Below are positions 20,192-29,572 of a stretch of 64,000 nt of DNA, one piece after another. The stretch lies in contig NZ_MDGT01000003.1 of the NCBI RefSeq assembly GCF_001870515.1, positions 388,151 through 452,150 on the forward strand, given 5' to 3'. Below the pieces are notes generated by a model that ran no database searches, was not told the origin of the DNA, and worked only from the letters and a program-made list of their open reading frames with translations. Each line of letters opens with the position of its first letter. Within the stretch, counting starts at the first letter, position 1. The stretch comes from Idiomarina sp. MD25a. GTDB lineage: Bacteria; Pseudomonadota; Gammaproteobacteria; Enterobacterales; Alteromonadaceae. A program made the translations under genes and the position numbers.

Positions 20192-20227
20192 TTCAATCAA
20201 TAAATTACCTTAACATGCGTGATTGAA
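20192..20227. repeat. Inverted repeat upstream of DUF3718 gene
   Basis: TTCAATCA (20192-20199) and TGATTGAA (20220-20227) are 8-base arms 20 bases apart in the 114-base gap after folA. It could be an operator; no T-run follows, so it is not an obvious terminator. Confidence 0.35.
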
Positions 20228-20295
20228 TGAACGTTAATTTCATAGTATTATTCGCGGCGAAAAATTGAACAGTTGTAAGTGATGGGGGTCACACA

Positions 20296-20673
20296 ATGAA
20301 ATCATTTATCTTAGGTTCTTTGATCGCGGCAACAGCAGTTGCTGGCGTATCTTTCAGTCAGCCAGCTAAAGCACAAAACGAACTCGCGTTGAGCCTATGC
20401 ACATACGTACAAGGCGATGACACCATGCGCCTACGCAAGAAATTACGTGATTCACGTGTTCGCATGCGTGACGTATACTCGGGCATCCAGTGTAACGGTC
20501 AGTCGCTTCTGCAATTTGCAATGACAAATGGCTCAAACGAAATTGGTACCTTCATGGTTGGTCGTCTTTCTGTTGACGATTTAGCAAGCTCTGGAGATTA
20601 CCAGTGGGCACAGCAAAATGGTCACGGCGGTTCGCCTATCGCCGCTGCGATTAAAGAGCGTGCCGGTTTATAA
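20296..20673 (+). CDS. Small secreted protein, DUF3718 family
   Basis: This 125-residue protein has a Sec signal ending AKA-QN (residues 1-26). The mature part has LSLCTYVQGDD, a basic stretch RLRKKLRDSRVRMRDVY and IQCNGQSLLQFA, giving one probable disulfide between the two Cys. This pattern matches DUF3718, a family seen in Alteromonadales. No function is known. It has its own terminator and a preceding dyad, so it is a monocistronic gene for a periplasmic protein. Confidence 0.75.
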   Translation: MKSFILGSLIAATAVAGVSFSQPAKAQNELALSLCTYVQGDDTMRLRKKLRDSRVRMRDVYSGIQCNGQSLLQFAMTNGSNEIGTFMVGRLSVDDLASSGDYQWAQQNGHGGSPIAAAIKERAGL

Positions 20674-20692
20674 ACGCAGCTGTAAATAGATT

Positions 20693-20724
20693 GCAAAGGG
20701 CCTCCACATTGGGGGCCTTTTTTG
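20693..20724 (+). terminator. Intrinsic terminator
   Basis: Stem GGGCCTCC / GGGGGCCT (one G-U pair), loop ACATT, then six T. It ends the DUF3718 transcript. Confidence 0.85.
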
Positions 20725-20815
20725 TTTTTGTTAACAAACTGTTTCCATTCTTCTGTTGCTAAAACATGGTGATGGGACGAAAATAACTGCTTATCGCTTT
20801 TTTTAGGACATTTTC

Positions 20816-22318
20816 ATGAACTTAGGTAATGAAAGTCGGCCGAGTACTCAATTGGGGTCGCGTTTAGTAGGGGTGCTTTTGGCTGCTGGTTTGAGCGTAT
20901 TCAGCGCAATGACCAACGCACAGGATAAAGCAGAGCCGGCTGATAAAGACCAAGGCTGTTTCATTAAAGGGTTCTCTGAACGCTTAGCGTGCGGCTTTAT
21001 TGCGGTCCCCGAAAACTATGAGCGACCCGATGCGAAGCAAATCAGTATTCATTACGCAATCATTCCTTCGATTCAAGAGAACGCACAACCCGATCCGCTA
21101 TTGATTTTAGCAGGCGGACCAGGTCAGGCCGCTACCGAGCTTGCGCCGATGATTGCCCGCATATTTGCCGATGTTAGAAAGCAGCGCGACATCGTGTTAA
21201 TTGACCAACGCGGTACAGGTAAAAGTAACCCGCTATCTTGCGACGTTAATCGCCCCGATGAATTAGTTCGCTCAGACGATGAGCAGGCACTTGATGAAGT
21301 TGCAGCAGAGTGTCTTGCACAGTATCCCGATGTTGATGTTGCACAGTACAATACGCCAAATGCAATTCGCGATTTTGAACGTGTTCGTGAAGCATTAAAT
21401 GTCGAGCAATGGAACCTTTATGGTGGGTCGTATGGCAGCCGAGTTGGCCTCAAGTATTTGCAGCAAGCGCCTAACGCGGTTCGTACGGCAACCCTTGACG
21501 CGGTTGCTCCACCGCAAGTGGTCATCGGCCCATTTGGGTTTAATGGCAGTTTAGCATTTGAGAATATGCTACAAGACTGCCAACAACAGCAATCGTGCGC
21601 ACAACGGTTTCCCAACCTTAAACAGGATTATGAGCAGGTAATGCAATCGCTTGGGCAGCAAAGCGTACTGCTCGACACACAGGATCCGCTATCAGCAGAA
21701 GCGATTCAAATTCGTCTGACACCAGGAAGGTTTAGTTCCGTGGTCCGTCTTGCGCTCTATAACCCCGCCACACGTCAGCTATTACCGTATGCCATTAGTG
21801 AGGCACGCGCTACCAACTATAAACCTATTTTAGGGTTGATGGGCGGCACCACTACAGCAGTACAAAATTCTATTTACTTAGGGCTGATGCTGTCGGTGGT
21901 ATGTCGTGAAGACTTACCACGCGCGACTGAGAGCTTGTTACAGCAGGACGCCAACAACGAGTTTATTGGTGGTAAAACAGGCCAAGCTTTCGTCGACTTA
22001 TGCCAGGGCTGGCAAACAACCCCGGCGCCGAGCGCTTTTGCGCAACCGGTTGAAAGCGAAAAGCCCGTCTTACTCCTATCCGGCACGCAAGATCCGGTCA
22101 CACCACCACGCTGGGCGGATATCGCTGCACGGACCTTGCCGAATAGCGTACACGTGGTGGCACCATACGCAGGGCATACCATTGCGGGACACACTTGTGC
22201 CAACAAAATCGTTGCACAATTTGTCCGCAAGGGGAGTGTCGAAGCATTAGATACTCAATGTGTAAAGCAAAGGAAGCTGGCACCTTTTGTGCTGAATGCC
22301 AACGGAGAGGGCCTTTGA
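20816..22318 (+). CDS. Secreted alpha/beta hydrolase, TAP-like peptidase family
   Basis: This 500-residue protein has a signal segment around residues 12-36 (GSRLVGVLLAAGLSVFSAMTNA). The fold elements are the oxyanion strip ILAGGPGQ (residues 98-105), LIDQRGTGKS, the nucleophile Ser205 in GGSYGS, the acid in LSGTQDPVTPP, and the His in AGHTIAGH. This layout matches tripeptidyl/prolyl-aminopeptidase-like hydrolases that release N-terminal residues. It contains several Cys, as expected for an exported member. The stop is followed one base later by the ABC ATPase start, so the three genes up to 24199 are one operon; a shared role in export or scavenging is only suggested by that order. Confidence 0.88.
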   Translation: MNLGNESRPSTQLGSRLVGVLLAAGLSVFSAMTNAQDKAEPADKDQGCFIKGFSERLACGFIAVPENYERPDAKQISIHYAIIPSIQENAQPDPLLILAGGPGQAATELAPMIARIFADVRKQRDIVLIDQRGTGKSNPLSCDVNRPDELVRSDDEQALDEVAAECLAQYPDVDVAQYNTPNAIRDFERVREALNVEQWNLYGGSYGSRVGLKYLQQAPNAVRTATLDAVAPPQVVIGPFGFNGSLAFENMLQDCQQQQSCAQRFPNLKQDYEQVMQSLGQQSVLLDTQDPLSAEAIQIRLTPGRFSSVVRLALYNPATRQLLPYAISEARATNYKPILGLMGGTTTAVQNSIYLGLMLSVVCREDLPRATESLLQQDANNEFIGGKTGQAFVDLCQGWQTTPAPSAFAQPVESEKPVLLLSGTQDPVTPPRWADIAARTLPNSVHVVAPYAGHTIAGHTCANKIVAQFVRKGSVEALDTQCVKQRKLAPFVLNANGEGL

Positions 22319-22319
22319 C

Positions 22320-23054
22320 ATGATTGAAGTAAAGTCGATAAGTAAGTCTTTTAAGACAGTGAACGCGCTGAGCGAGCTGACGTTTGCTGCGCGCGATGGC
22401 GAGATAACGGGATTGTTAGGACCCAATGGCGCCGGCAAGACGACCTGCCTCCGTATTATTTATGGACTCCTTCGTGCCGATTCGGGTGAAGCATTGATCG
22501 AACGCGTTGATGCTAATAAATATCCTTTAAAGGCACGCAGCAACTTAGGGATCTTTCCTGATAAATTCGGTCTTTATGAACGTTTAACGGTCCGCGAACA
22601 AATACGTTATTTTGGTGAGCTGCATGGGTTGAAAGGCGGTACGCTGGAGAAGAACGTGCAATCGGTCATCGAGCGGCTCGACATTGCTACACTTGCCGAC
22701 CGAAAATCAGCGGGCTTTTCTCAGGGGCAACGCATGAAGGTTGCCTTGGCTCAAGCGTTGGTGCATGACCCTAAACATCTGATTTTAGATGAGCCCAGTC
22801 GCGGTCTTGATGTCATGAGTACGCGGATTCTACGTGATATTTTACGAGAGCAACGGGCAGCAGGCACCTGCATTTTATTCTCGAGTCACGTCATGCAAGA
22901 GGTGGCTGCATTGTGCGACCGAGTGGTGGTTATGGCCGGTGGAAAAGTTGCAGCTGAGGGGACGCCGGATGAATTGTGCCAGTTAACCGGTGAAACCGCC
23001 CTTGAAGATGCGTTCGTTAAGATTATTGGCAGTGACGAGGGGATAGCAGCCTAA
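22320..23054 (+). CDS. natA: ABC exporter ATPase, NatA-like
   Basis: This 244-residue ATPase has Walker A GPNGAGKTT, the signature FSQGQRMKVALAQA, Walker B HLILDEPSRGLD, and the H-loop SSHVMQEVAAL. It resembles NatA of the sodium-extruding NatAB exporter. I chose ATG 22320 over an upstream in-frame start at 22296 because GGAGAGG lies 9 bases before it and the longer form would run back over the hydrolase gene's end. The stop overlaps the permease start (TAATG). The substrate is not fixed by sequence; sodium export is the family precedent. Confidence 0.88.
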   Translation: MIEVKSISKSFKTVNALSELTFAARDGEITGLLGPNGAGKTTCLRIIYGLLRADSGEALIERVDANKYPLKARSNLGIFPDKFGLYERLTVREQIRYFGELHGLKGGTLEKNVQSVIERLDIATLADRKSAGFSQGQRMKVALAQALVHDPKHLILDEPSRGLDVMSTRILRDILREQRAAGTCILFSSHVMQEVAALCDRVVVMAGGKVAAEGTPDELCQLTGETALEDAFVKIIGSDEGIAA

Positions 23055-24199
23055 TGAGCGCTTACAAAACGATATGGAAAAAAGAGTTCAAGGATGCGCT
23101 CCGCGATAAGCGTTCAGTACTTGCGGCAATGTCGTATGCTTTCTTTGGCCCGATGCTGATGGCTGTTGCATTTTTCTTTTTGATTAGCCAATTGACCGAT
23201 CCGAGCGACGTCAAAATAAGCATTGAGGGTAAGCAGTACGCACCTGAGCTCGTCGAACACCTGCGTGAGAACGGTATCGTGGAACGCGAAACCGATTGGC
23301 CGGCTGAAGTGACACCCATCGAACTCTCGATTCCAGAAAATTGGGCTGAAGCCATTGCCTCCGCCACGCCCATAGCGGTGACATTGCGCGCTGACTGGTC
23401 GGCACAGAAACAGCAAACCGATGTTAAGCGTGTCGAGCAGGCACTGCAAGCGTACTCCGCTCAGATAGCTAATTACCGACTAATTTTAAGGGGCATTGAC
23501 CCGCGCGTTATACAACCTGTTCAAGTAGCAAAGCAAGACATGGCGACGCGGGGCTCTAAAGCTGCAATCATTATGGGCAGTGTGCTGGTGTTTATCTTAC
23601 TTTCGGTATTCTGGTCGGGTATGAATGTGGCGATCGATATTAGTGCTGGAGAGCGCGAACGTAATTCGCTTGAGTTTTTATTATCCCAGCCAGTGAGTTC
23701 GCAGGCGATCGTCATTGGTAAGGTGCTTGCCGCCTCCTGCTTCGCGTTATTTGGAGCCATGCTGTCGCTGATCCTTATTCCTGTGATATTTAGTTTTGTG
23801 CCGCTCCATCAAATTGGCATGAGTGTTGATTTCAGTTTAGAGATGTTGTTAATCATGTTTTTGGCATTAGTGCCATTGGCATTGCTAGCAACGAGTCTGC
23901 AACTATTTGTGTCTTTTCGAGCGAAGAGCTTTAAAGAAGCGCAAACGTATATTAGTTTTCTGCTGATAATCCCGATGGCGGCGTCGTTCGGTGTCGAGTT
24001 TGCTCGTCTAAAAACGCCATTGCTTTACTATTTGCCGTTAACGGGGCAGCACCAAACTTTCTTATCATTAATCCGTGGTGAGGCAGTGAATTGGTTGGGT
24101 ACAGGAGTGAGTGCGGTATTCACATTGCTAGTTGCAGTACTATTAACCTATTTAATCGGACGTATGCTAAAGAGCGAAAAAACCGTGTTTGGACTATAA
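23054..24199 (+). CDS. natB: ABC-2 type permease, NatB-like
   Basis: This 381-residue membrane subunit has TM1 at about residues 24-44, a periplasmic domain to about 165, then five further hydrophobic segments (near 172-195, 220-245, 258-285, 298-315, 345-370). This is the NatB / ABC-2 type 3 layout. GERERNSLEFLLSQP is the conserved cytoplasmic coupling segment after TM2. It pairs with the ATPase just upstream. The two form a homodimeric exporter. Confidence 0.86.
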   Translation: MSAYKTIWKKEFKDALRDKRSVLAAMSYAFFGPMLMAVAFFFLISQLTDPSDVKISIEGKQYAPELVEHLRENGIVERETDWPAEVTPIELSIPENWAEAIASATPIAVTLRADWSAQKQQTDVKRVEQALQAYSAQIANYRLILRGIDPRVIQPVQVAKQDMATRGSKAAIIMGSVLVFILLSVFWSGMNVAIDISAGERERNSLEFLLSQPVSSQAIVIGKVLAASCFALFGAMLSLILIPVIFSFVPLHQIGMSVDFSLEMLLIMFLALVPLALLATSLQLFVSFRAKSFKEAQTYISFLLIIPMAASFGVEFARLKTPLLYYLPLTGQHQTFLSLIRGEAVNWLGTGVSAVFTLLVAVLLTYLIGRMLKSEKTVFGL

Positions 24200-24212
24200 G
24201 CATTGTGGGGTG

Positions 24213-25535
24213 TTAGCCCCACATATCGCGTAGCCGTCCGTAATGATAAAACGCCCACTGTCCAATACGACGAAAGCCGGCAAAGGGAAACGGTTTAAGG
24301 TTCGACTGATAATACGGCAGTGCTGGTAACGGCACACCGCAGGCCTTTTCCGCTAGCCTTTTACCCGCTAAAGCGCTAAAACTAACGCCCGCGCCACAGT
24401 ATCCCATGCTGGCAAAAACATTGTTGTCGAGTTGCATGACGCGCGGATAATCATCCAAAGACACACTGACCCAACCGCTCCAAAAGTCATCCCAATGGGT
24501 GATGTCCTTTAATGCCGGGAAACTGGCGTGAAGGGCGGCGAGTAGACGTTTAGCGTAGCGAGGACTCTCGGCATGGGCGCCTCGAATCGCACCACGACCA
24601 CCGAATAATAGTCGACCGTCTGGCAGTAAGCGAAAGTAATATTTAAGTACGCGCGTGTCCATGTAAGCGTAGTCGTCTTTGAGCCCCGTCGCAGCGAGTT
24701 GAGCGCGACTGAGTGGTGGCGTAACAATGACGCTAGAAACGACGGGCAGATTACGTCGTGCAAGTCCAGGGAACAGCTTTTGTGTAGTGTAGGCATTAGT
24801 GGCAAAGAGTACATCACGCGCGACGATTTCGCCTCGTGCTGTGTGTACCCGCCAGCCCTCATCCGAACGCTGCATAGCGATCGCCGCACAGTGCTCTACT
24901 AGCTGTGCGCCTGCTTGATGAGCTTGGCGAGCGACGCTAGCGGCTAGCTTTACTGGATTGATAGCAAAGCAATCATCGAACTTCAGACCCGCAAAGCCAT
25001 GTTGTGTCTTGATGGTATCGGCAACCTGCTGTCTATCGAGCCACGTCACCGGCTGTTGAATCGAACGCAGGAATTGGTACTGCGCGCTCAGGGCTTTAAC
25101 CGCCCCTTTATTATGTGCCAACTTGACGTAGCCACCTTCGCGCAGGTCACATTGATCGGGGCAGTGCTGGACATGCGCTCTGATCCGCTCCAGAGCGAGT
25201 TGATGTTCGTTCGCCACTGCGTAGCCGACATCCTTACCTAAACTATCGTGCCAGTGCTTCAAGCCGAGCCGACCGGTACTTTTCATGACAAAGCCAGCAT
25301 TACGGCTTGAACACCCCCAAGCTAATTGCTCAGCATCGATGACAGTGACATCACGTCCCTGTGCACGAAGTTCAATCGCTGCATTTAACCCTGTATAGCC
25401 GCCACCAATGACGAGTGCATCAGTCGTTTTAGGCAGCTGATTTAAACTCGCTGGCCACTCGACTGAATGACCTGCCCAGTAACCTGCACGTGGTGCTGCC
25501 TTGGGTAGTTCGGTGTCATTAAGCGGATCGTACAT
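24213..25535 (-). CDS. FAD-dependent amine oxidase, PuuB-like
   Basis: This 440-residue protein is a DAO-fold oxidoreductase. The FAD-binding start is ALVIGGGYTGLNAAIEL, then CSSRNAGF, and near the C-terminus ASMGYCGAGVSFSALAGK. The N-terminal segment SYW-like (PRAGYWAGHSVEWP) is typical of gamma-glutamylputrescine oxidase (PuuB) and related amine oxidases. It follows the GNAT gene by 3 bases, in the operon that begins with adenosine kinase. Substrate uncertain: glycine, sarcosine or polyamine derivatives are all possible in the family. Confidence 0.83.
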   Translation of the reverse strand: MYDPLNDTELPKAAPRAGYWAGHSVEWPASLNQLPKTTDALVIGGGYTGLNAAIELRAQGRDVTVIDAEQLAWGCSSRNAGFVMKSTGRLGLKHWHDSLGKDVGYAVANEHQLALERIRAHVQHCPDQCDLREGGYVKLAHNKGAVKALSAQYQFLRSIQQPVTWLDRQQVADTIKTQHGFAGLKFDDCFAINPVKLAASVARQAHQAGAQLVEHCAAIAMQRSDEGWRVHTARGEIVARDVLFATNAYTTQKLFPGLARRNLPVVSSVIVTPPLSRAQLAATGLKDDYAYMDTRVLKYYFRLLPDGRLLFGGRGAIRGAHAESPRYAKRLLAALHASFPALKDITHWDDFWSGWVSVSLDDYPRVMQLDNNVFASMGYCGAGVSFSALAGKRLAEKACGVPLPALPYYQSNLKPFPFAGFRRIGQWAFYHYGRLRDMWG

Positions 25536-25538
25536 GGA

Positions 25539-26123
25539 CTACAGCCGCTCAGATGAAAAATAGAGTATCATTTCACCTGCTTTACAGTAGCAAGTACCAT
25601 CGCATACGGGGCAATAATAGCCATCCTCAATAGAGGCTTGATACCAACGTTTAGCATGCGTGGTTATTAGTTCACCACCACACGCACTGAAGTAGCCATA
25701 AGCGCTGTTGTTCGGGCTTTGCATCCATATATGTGCGAGCCCCGCTTCACAACCTAGCTTTTTGGCAGCTTCAATACTGGCTGACAGCAGCTTTTTACCG
25801 ACGCCCAAGCCACGGGCACTCTCGGCAACAGCAGCACATTTGAAATAGCAAATATGCTCTGGTGATACCTGCCATGCGGCTGGCGTGCATGCATCATCGA
25901 TAGGCCACTGTCCCGGCGCTACCGTAAGCCGAACGCCGAGCACTTCGCCCGCCTTTTCGGCCAAAAACGAAAGGTTGATATCATCCGCTATGCCGGCATT
26001 GAGTAGCGCCGCGAGAGATTCCTCATTCAGATAGTTATCGCCGTGAACTTCGTTTGCCAAACTAATAACGGCCGCTGAATCAGCGGCCGTTATCGGGCGA
26101 ATAGTTAATTCGTCTTGCATCAT
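25539..26123 (-). CDS. GNAT-family acetyltransferase with Cys-rich tail
   Basis: This 194-residue protein has a GNAT core: the acetyl-CoA loop reads ARGLGVGKKLL, with preceding strand CAAVAESA. The last 30 residues hold CPVCDGTCYCKAG, four Cys that look like a metal-binding knuckle, unusual for a plain GNAT. Start ATG 26123 overlaps the ahcY stop by one base (TAATG read on the minus strand). The acceptor is not known. Confidence 0.8.
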   Translation of the reverse strand: MMQDELTIRPITAADSAAVISLANEVHGDNYLNEESLAALLNAGIADDINLSFLAEKAGEVLGVRLTVAPGQWPIDDACTPAAWQVSPEHICYFKCAAVAESARGLGVGKKLLSASIEAAKKLGCEAGLAHIWMQSPNNSAYGYFSACGGELITTHAKRWYQASIEDGYYCPVCDGTCYCKAGEMILYFSSERL

Positions 26124-27508
26124 TAGTAACGATACTCATCAGTTTTGAATGGACCTTCGACCTCAACGTGGATGTAATCAGCTTGCTGTTGAGTCAAGCG
26201 CGTGATCACACCACCGAAGCCTTGCACCATGTAGCGTGCAACCTCTTCGTCAAGCTGTTTAGGCAAGACTTCAACACGCAAGTATTCTTTTTGCTGCTCA
26301 ATCGACATGTCGGCAAATTTCTGCTGGAACAAGTGCATTTGTGCGAGCACCTGGTTGGCAAAAGAGCCATCCATAATACGGCTAGGGTGGCCCGTTGCAT
26401 TACCCAAGTTCACTAAGCGACCTTCAGCCAGCAACAATAAGTAATCATTGTCATCGTCAGAGCGATAGATCTTGTGAACCTGTGGCTTAATTTCTTCCCA
26501 GCGCCAGTTTTTCCGCATGAACGCGGTATCGATTTCGTTATCGAAGTGGCCAATGTTACATACCACGGCGGTTGACTTAATCGCTGCTAACATGTGGCGG
26601 TCACAAACGTTCACGTTACCTGTCGTGGTAACCAATAAGTCGATGTTACCCAACAACGCTTTATTGATGGTGCTACCGTCGTCACTATTGACGCCGTCAA
26701 TGTATGGCGAGACAACTTCATAACCGTCCATACACGCCTGCATCGCACAAATTGGATCAATTTCTGTGACTTTAACAATCATGCCTTCTTGGCGTAAGCT
26801 CGCGGCCGAACCTTTACCCACGTCACCATAGCCAATGACCAAGGCTTTTTTGCCCGACATTAAGTGGTCGGTAGAACGCTTAATGGCATCATTCAATGAA
26901 TGACGGCAGCCGTATTTGTTGTCGTTTTTCGACTTAGTTACTGAGTCGTTAACATTAATAGCGGGTACACGCAGAGTGCCTTGCTTGAGCATATCGAGTA
27001 AGCGGTGAACGCCCGTTGTGGTTTCCTCGGTAATACCGTGGATCTTCTCCAACATTTCTGGGAATTGCTCGTGGATCATCAGCGTCAAGTCGCCGCCATC
27101 ATCCAAAATCATATTTGCATCCCAAAGCTCGCCATCTTTCTTGCAGGTTTGTTCTAGGCACCACTCGTATTCTTCTTCTGTCTCGCCTTTCCAAGCAAAG
27201 ACTGGAACGCCGGCTGCAGCAATGGCCGCGGCTGCGTGGTCTTGAGTTGAGAAGATATTGCAAGAAGACCAGCGCACGTCCGCACCGAGTTCAACCAAAG
27301 TTTCGATAAGTACAGCCGTCTGAATGGTCATGTGGATACAACCAATAATACGGGCGCCTTTAAGCGGCTTCTCATCCGCATATTTACGACGAATAGTCAT
27401 CAATGCAGGCATTTCAGATTCGGCAATCGCAATTTCCTTGCGGCCCCAGTCGGCGAGGCTAATATCTGCCACTTTAAAGTCGGTGAACTTAGGATCGTTT
27501 AAACTCAT
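26123..27508 (-). CDS. ahcY: S-adenosylhomocysteine hydrolase
   Basis: This 461-residue NAD-dependent enzyme splits S-adenosylhomocysteine to homocysteine and adenosine. Visible are the substrate region [16 protein letters not shown], the conserved [20 protein letters not shown]-binding [15 protein letters not shown], and the C-terminal DEYRY that reaches the neighbour's NAD site. The length fits the bacterial long form. It follows adenosine kinase by 35 bases, so the two adenosine-forming and adenosine-removing steps are co-expressed. Confidence 0.98.
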   Translation of the reverse strand: MSLNDPKFTDFKVADISLADWGRKEIAIAESEMPALMTIRRKYADEKPLKGARIIGCIHMTIQTAVLIETLVELGADVRWSSCNIFSTQDHAAAAIAAAGVPVFAWKGETEEEYEWCLEQTCKKDGELWDANMILDDGGDLTLMIHEQFPEMLEKIHGITEETTTGVHRLLDMLKQGTLRVPAINVNDSVTKSKNDNKYGCRHSLNDAIKRSTDHLMSGKKALVIGYGDVGKGSAASLRQEGMIVKVTEIDPICAMQACMDGYEVVSPYIDGVNSDDGSTINKALLGNIDLLVTTTGNVNVCDRHMLAAIKSTAVVCNIGHFDNEIDTAFMRKNWRWEEIKPQVHKIYRSDDDNDYLLLLAEGRLVNLGNATGHPSRIMDGSFANQVLAQMHLFQQKFADMSIEQQKEYLRVEVLPKQLDEEVARYMVQGFGGVITRLTQQQADYIHVEVEGPFKTDEYRY

Positions 27509-27543
27509 AATGCTACCGTTATCCTTTGCATAAAAAATGGGTG

Positions 27544-28548
27544 TTAAGCGTAGCTTAGCAGCTTTTCCAAAAGTTGCTGTTGACGCTCTTTGCTCAAGCG
27601 CGCGCCGAATTCAGTCACAAGCTCCGCCGCAGCCAAACTGGCGAGTCGACCGGCTTGCTCAAGCTGCATATCTTGAGTAATACCGTACAGCATCGCACCT
27701 GCGAACATATCGCCTGCGCCGTTAGTGTCGACCGCTTGAACAGGAACGCCTGGAATGTGGATCTGACGTTCAGCATCAGCAATTAACGCACCTTCTTTAC
27801 CGAGTGTGATAGCAACGGTCGATGCGCAGTTTAATAAACGTTGTGCAGCGGCGTGTGGATCCGTTTCACCGGTTAAAAGTTCTGCTTCTTCTTTGTTACA
27901 GAACATCAAGTCGACACCGCCATCAAGGATTTCATCAATACCATCGCGGAAGTATTTAACCATCGCGGGATCGGAACAGGTCATGACAATCTTTGTGTCA
28001 TTTTCGCGCGCAATGCGTTTTGCTTCAGCGATAGCCTTACGTGCGATTTCAGAAGTAATTAAGTAACCTTCGATGTAGAGGTATTTCGCTGCCGCAATTG
28101 CGTCCGGATGGAGCTCATTGGTAGATAAATCAGCTGTAATACCCAGGTGTGTGCGCATGGTGCGTTCTGCATCGGGAGTTACCATCACCAAACACCGACC
28201 TGTAGTGCCATCATTATCTTGGCTGGTGAGGTTAGTCTGAATGCCGACATGCTCAAGGTCACGCTGGTAAAAATCGCCCGCTTCGTCGTTAGCGACTTTA
28301 CAGCAATAAAAAGCAGAGCCACCAAACTGTGCGAAGGCGACCAGTGAGTTAGCCGCAGAACCACCGCCACATTGCTTTTTAAGTTCACCCATTGTGCTGA
28401 GTTCGGCGATCAGTTTGTTCTGATCGTCTTCCTCAATGAGTGCCATCATGCCTTTTTCCAAATGGTGTTTGGCTAGGAAGTCTTCACTGACTTCAAATTC
28501 CTGATCGACGAGTGCGTTGCCGATGCCAATTACATCAATGGTTTTCAT
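27544..28548 (-). CDS. Adenosine kinase, PfkB family
   Basis: This 334-residue sugar-kinase-fold enzyme has the substrate strip [17 protein letters not shown] and the PfkB signature [14 protein letters not shown] with the catalytic Asp. The match to bacterial adenosine kinases is clear in the start [16 protein letters not shown] used ATG 28548 rather than the in-frame start at 28578 because the PfkB fold begins there. Next to ahcY it removes the adenosine that would otherwise inhibit hydrolysis of S-adenosylhomocysteine. Confidence 0.92.
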   Translation of the reverse strand: MKTIDVIGIGNALVDQEFEVSEDFLAKHHLEKGMMALIEEDDQNKLIAELSTMGELKKQCGGGSAANSLVAFAQFGGSAFYCCKVANDEAGDFYQRDLEHVGIQTNLTSQDNDGTTGRCLVMVTPDAERTMRTHLGITADLSTNELHPDAIAAAKYLYIEGYLITSEIARKAIAEAKRIARENDTKIVMTCSDPAMVKYFRDGIDEILDGGVDLMFCNKEEAELLTGETDPHAAAQRLLNCASTVAITLGKEGALIADAERQIHIPGVPVQAVDTNGAGDMFAGAMLYGITQDMQLEQAGRLASLAAAELVTEFGARLSKERQQQLLEKLLSYA

Positions 28549-28597
28549 AATTACTTTCGGTTGCTTATTAGGGCGCACAGTATATACGAACTCGACC

Positions 28598-29548
28598 TCA
28601 GGGTCGATAAATGAACAATAGCAAACACAGAAAAACCTGCACGATAACCACGATGTCGAGCCAAATCCCTGTTAAATCGCGTTTTTGCAGTAGTTTTTGG
28701 GTGGCGGAGGGGCCATCAAAGCGGGTCCGAGCTATGCGCTTTTGTTGGTATTTCTGCGGGCCCCCTAAACTAACACGATGCAGTCGACTCAGCACATCGA
28801 GCCAGAGAAACGCCCCGATCGACATACCATGACCTTGGCGGACCGGCGTTGCTGGGCGCGATCTTGCAAACCACGCCAGAGGCATTAATAGGAGCGCTGG
28901 AACAAACAAAGTGAGGGTCTCGATAGTGCTATACAACCACTGTGAAGACACACCAAAGAAGCGATACCGAGGCGCCGTTTGTGGCCATAAATGATAACAC
29001 TCAATAATTAAGCGAACGCCCAGCGCGGCGGCTGAACCGGCTACATACCAAGTGATAAGCGGTGCCAGCACGTTAACCAGAAGTATGCGTAGTCGAACTT
29101 CTAAAATCGCCTTAGCTAAACCAAGTGGACTTAACTGCTCGCAATCATAGGCAACAAAGCGACTGACAATAGCGCGTGCGGCACGTTTTTGCCCCTTGTT
29201 GAGTGCGCGAGCGGCGAGCTTTGTAAGGTCAAAGGTCCGTTTATATTTTAACGCAAACCATAGCCATATCGCCGCAGTGAGTTGATGTAACTCGGCGCTC
29301 ATTTGAATAACGATTACAGGTGTCAGACAGATGACTAACAATAAGCCCAATAATAAGGTGCCGGCAATTGTTTGCTGTGTCGCGCCGTGCTCTGGATGGC
29401 ATACTTTGTCTGTCAGAAATTTGGCAAATAGACGAAATACGGCTAACGGGTGCCAGTGTTCCGGTAACGAAAAAAAGCGCTCGAGAATGAGCGCTAATGT
29501 TGCAAGTACGATGGGGTGGTAAAACCACTGCAGGTATTGAGTGTCCAT
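28598..29548 (-). CDS. CobD/CbiB-like membrane protein
   Basis: This 316-residue integral membrane protein has hydrophobic segments near residues 10-25, 60-82, 150-180, 208-228 and 298-314. The stretch ARAIVSRFVAYDCEQLSPLGLAKAILE, taken in parts, resembles the RDT...L...A.IE region of CbiB/CobD cobinamide synthases, and HWHPLAVF resembles their HP motif. AmpE-like proteins share this fold. No other cobalamin gene is nearby, so a real role in B12 assembly is doubtful. Function unknown. Confidence 0.6.
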   Translation of the reverse strand: MDTQYLQWFYHPIVLATLALILERFFSLPEHWHPLAVFRLFAKFLTDKVCHPEHGATQQTIAGTLLLGLLLVICLTPVIVIQMSAELHQLTAAIWLWFALKYKRTFDLTKLAARALNKGQKRAARAIVSRFVAYDCEQLSPLGLAKAILEVRLRILLVNVLAPLITWYVAGSAAALGVRLIIECYHLWPQTAPRYRFFGVSSQWLYSTIETLTLFVPALLLMPLAWFARSRPATPVRQGHGMSIGAFLWLDVLSRLHRVSLGGPQKYQQKRIARTRFDGPSATQKLLQKRDLTGIWLDIVVIVQVFLCLLLFIYRP

Positions 29549-29572
29549 TACCGCAGTTTTACAGAGTCTACC

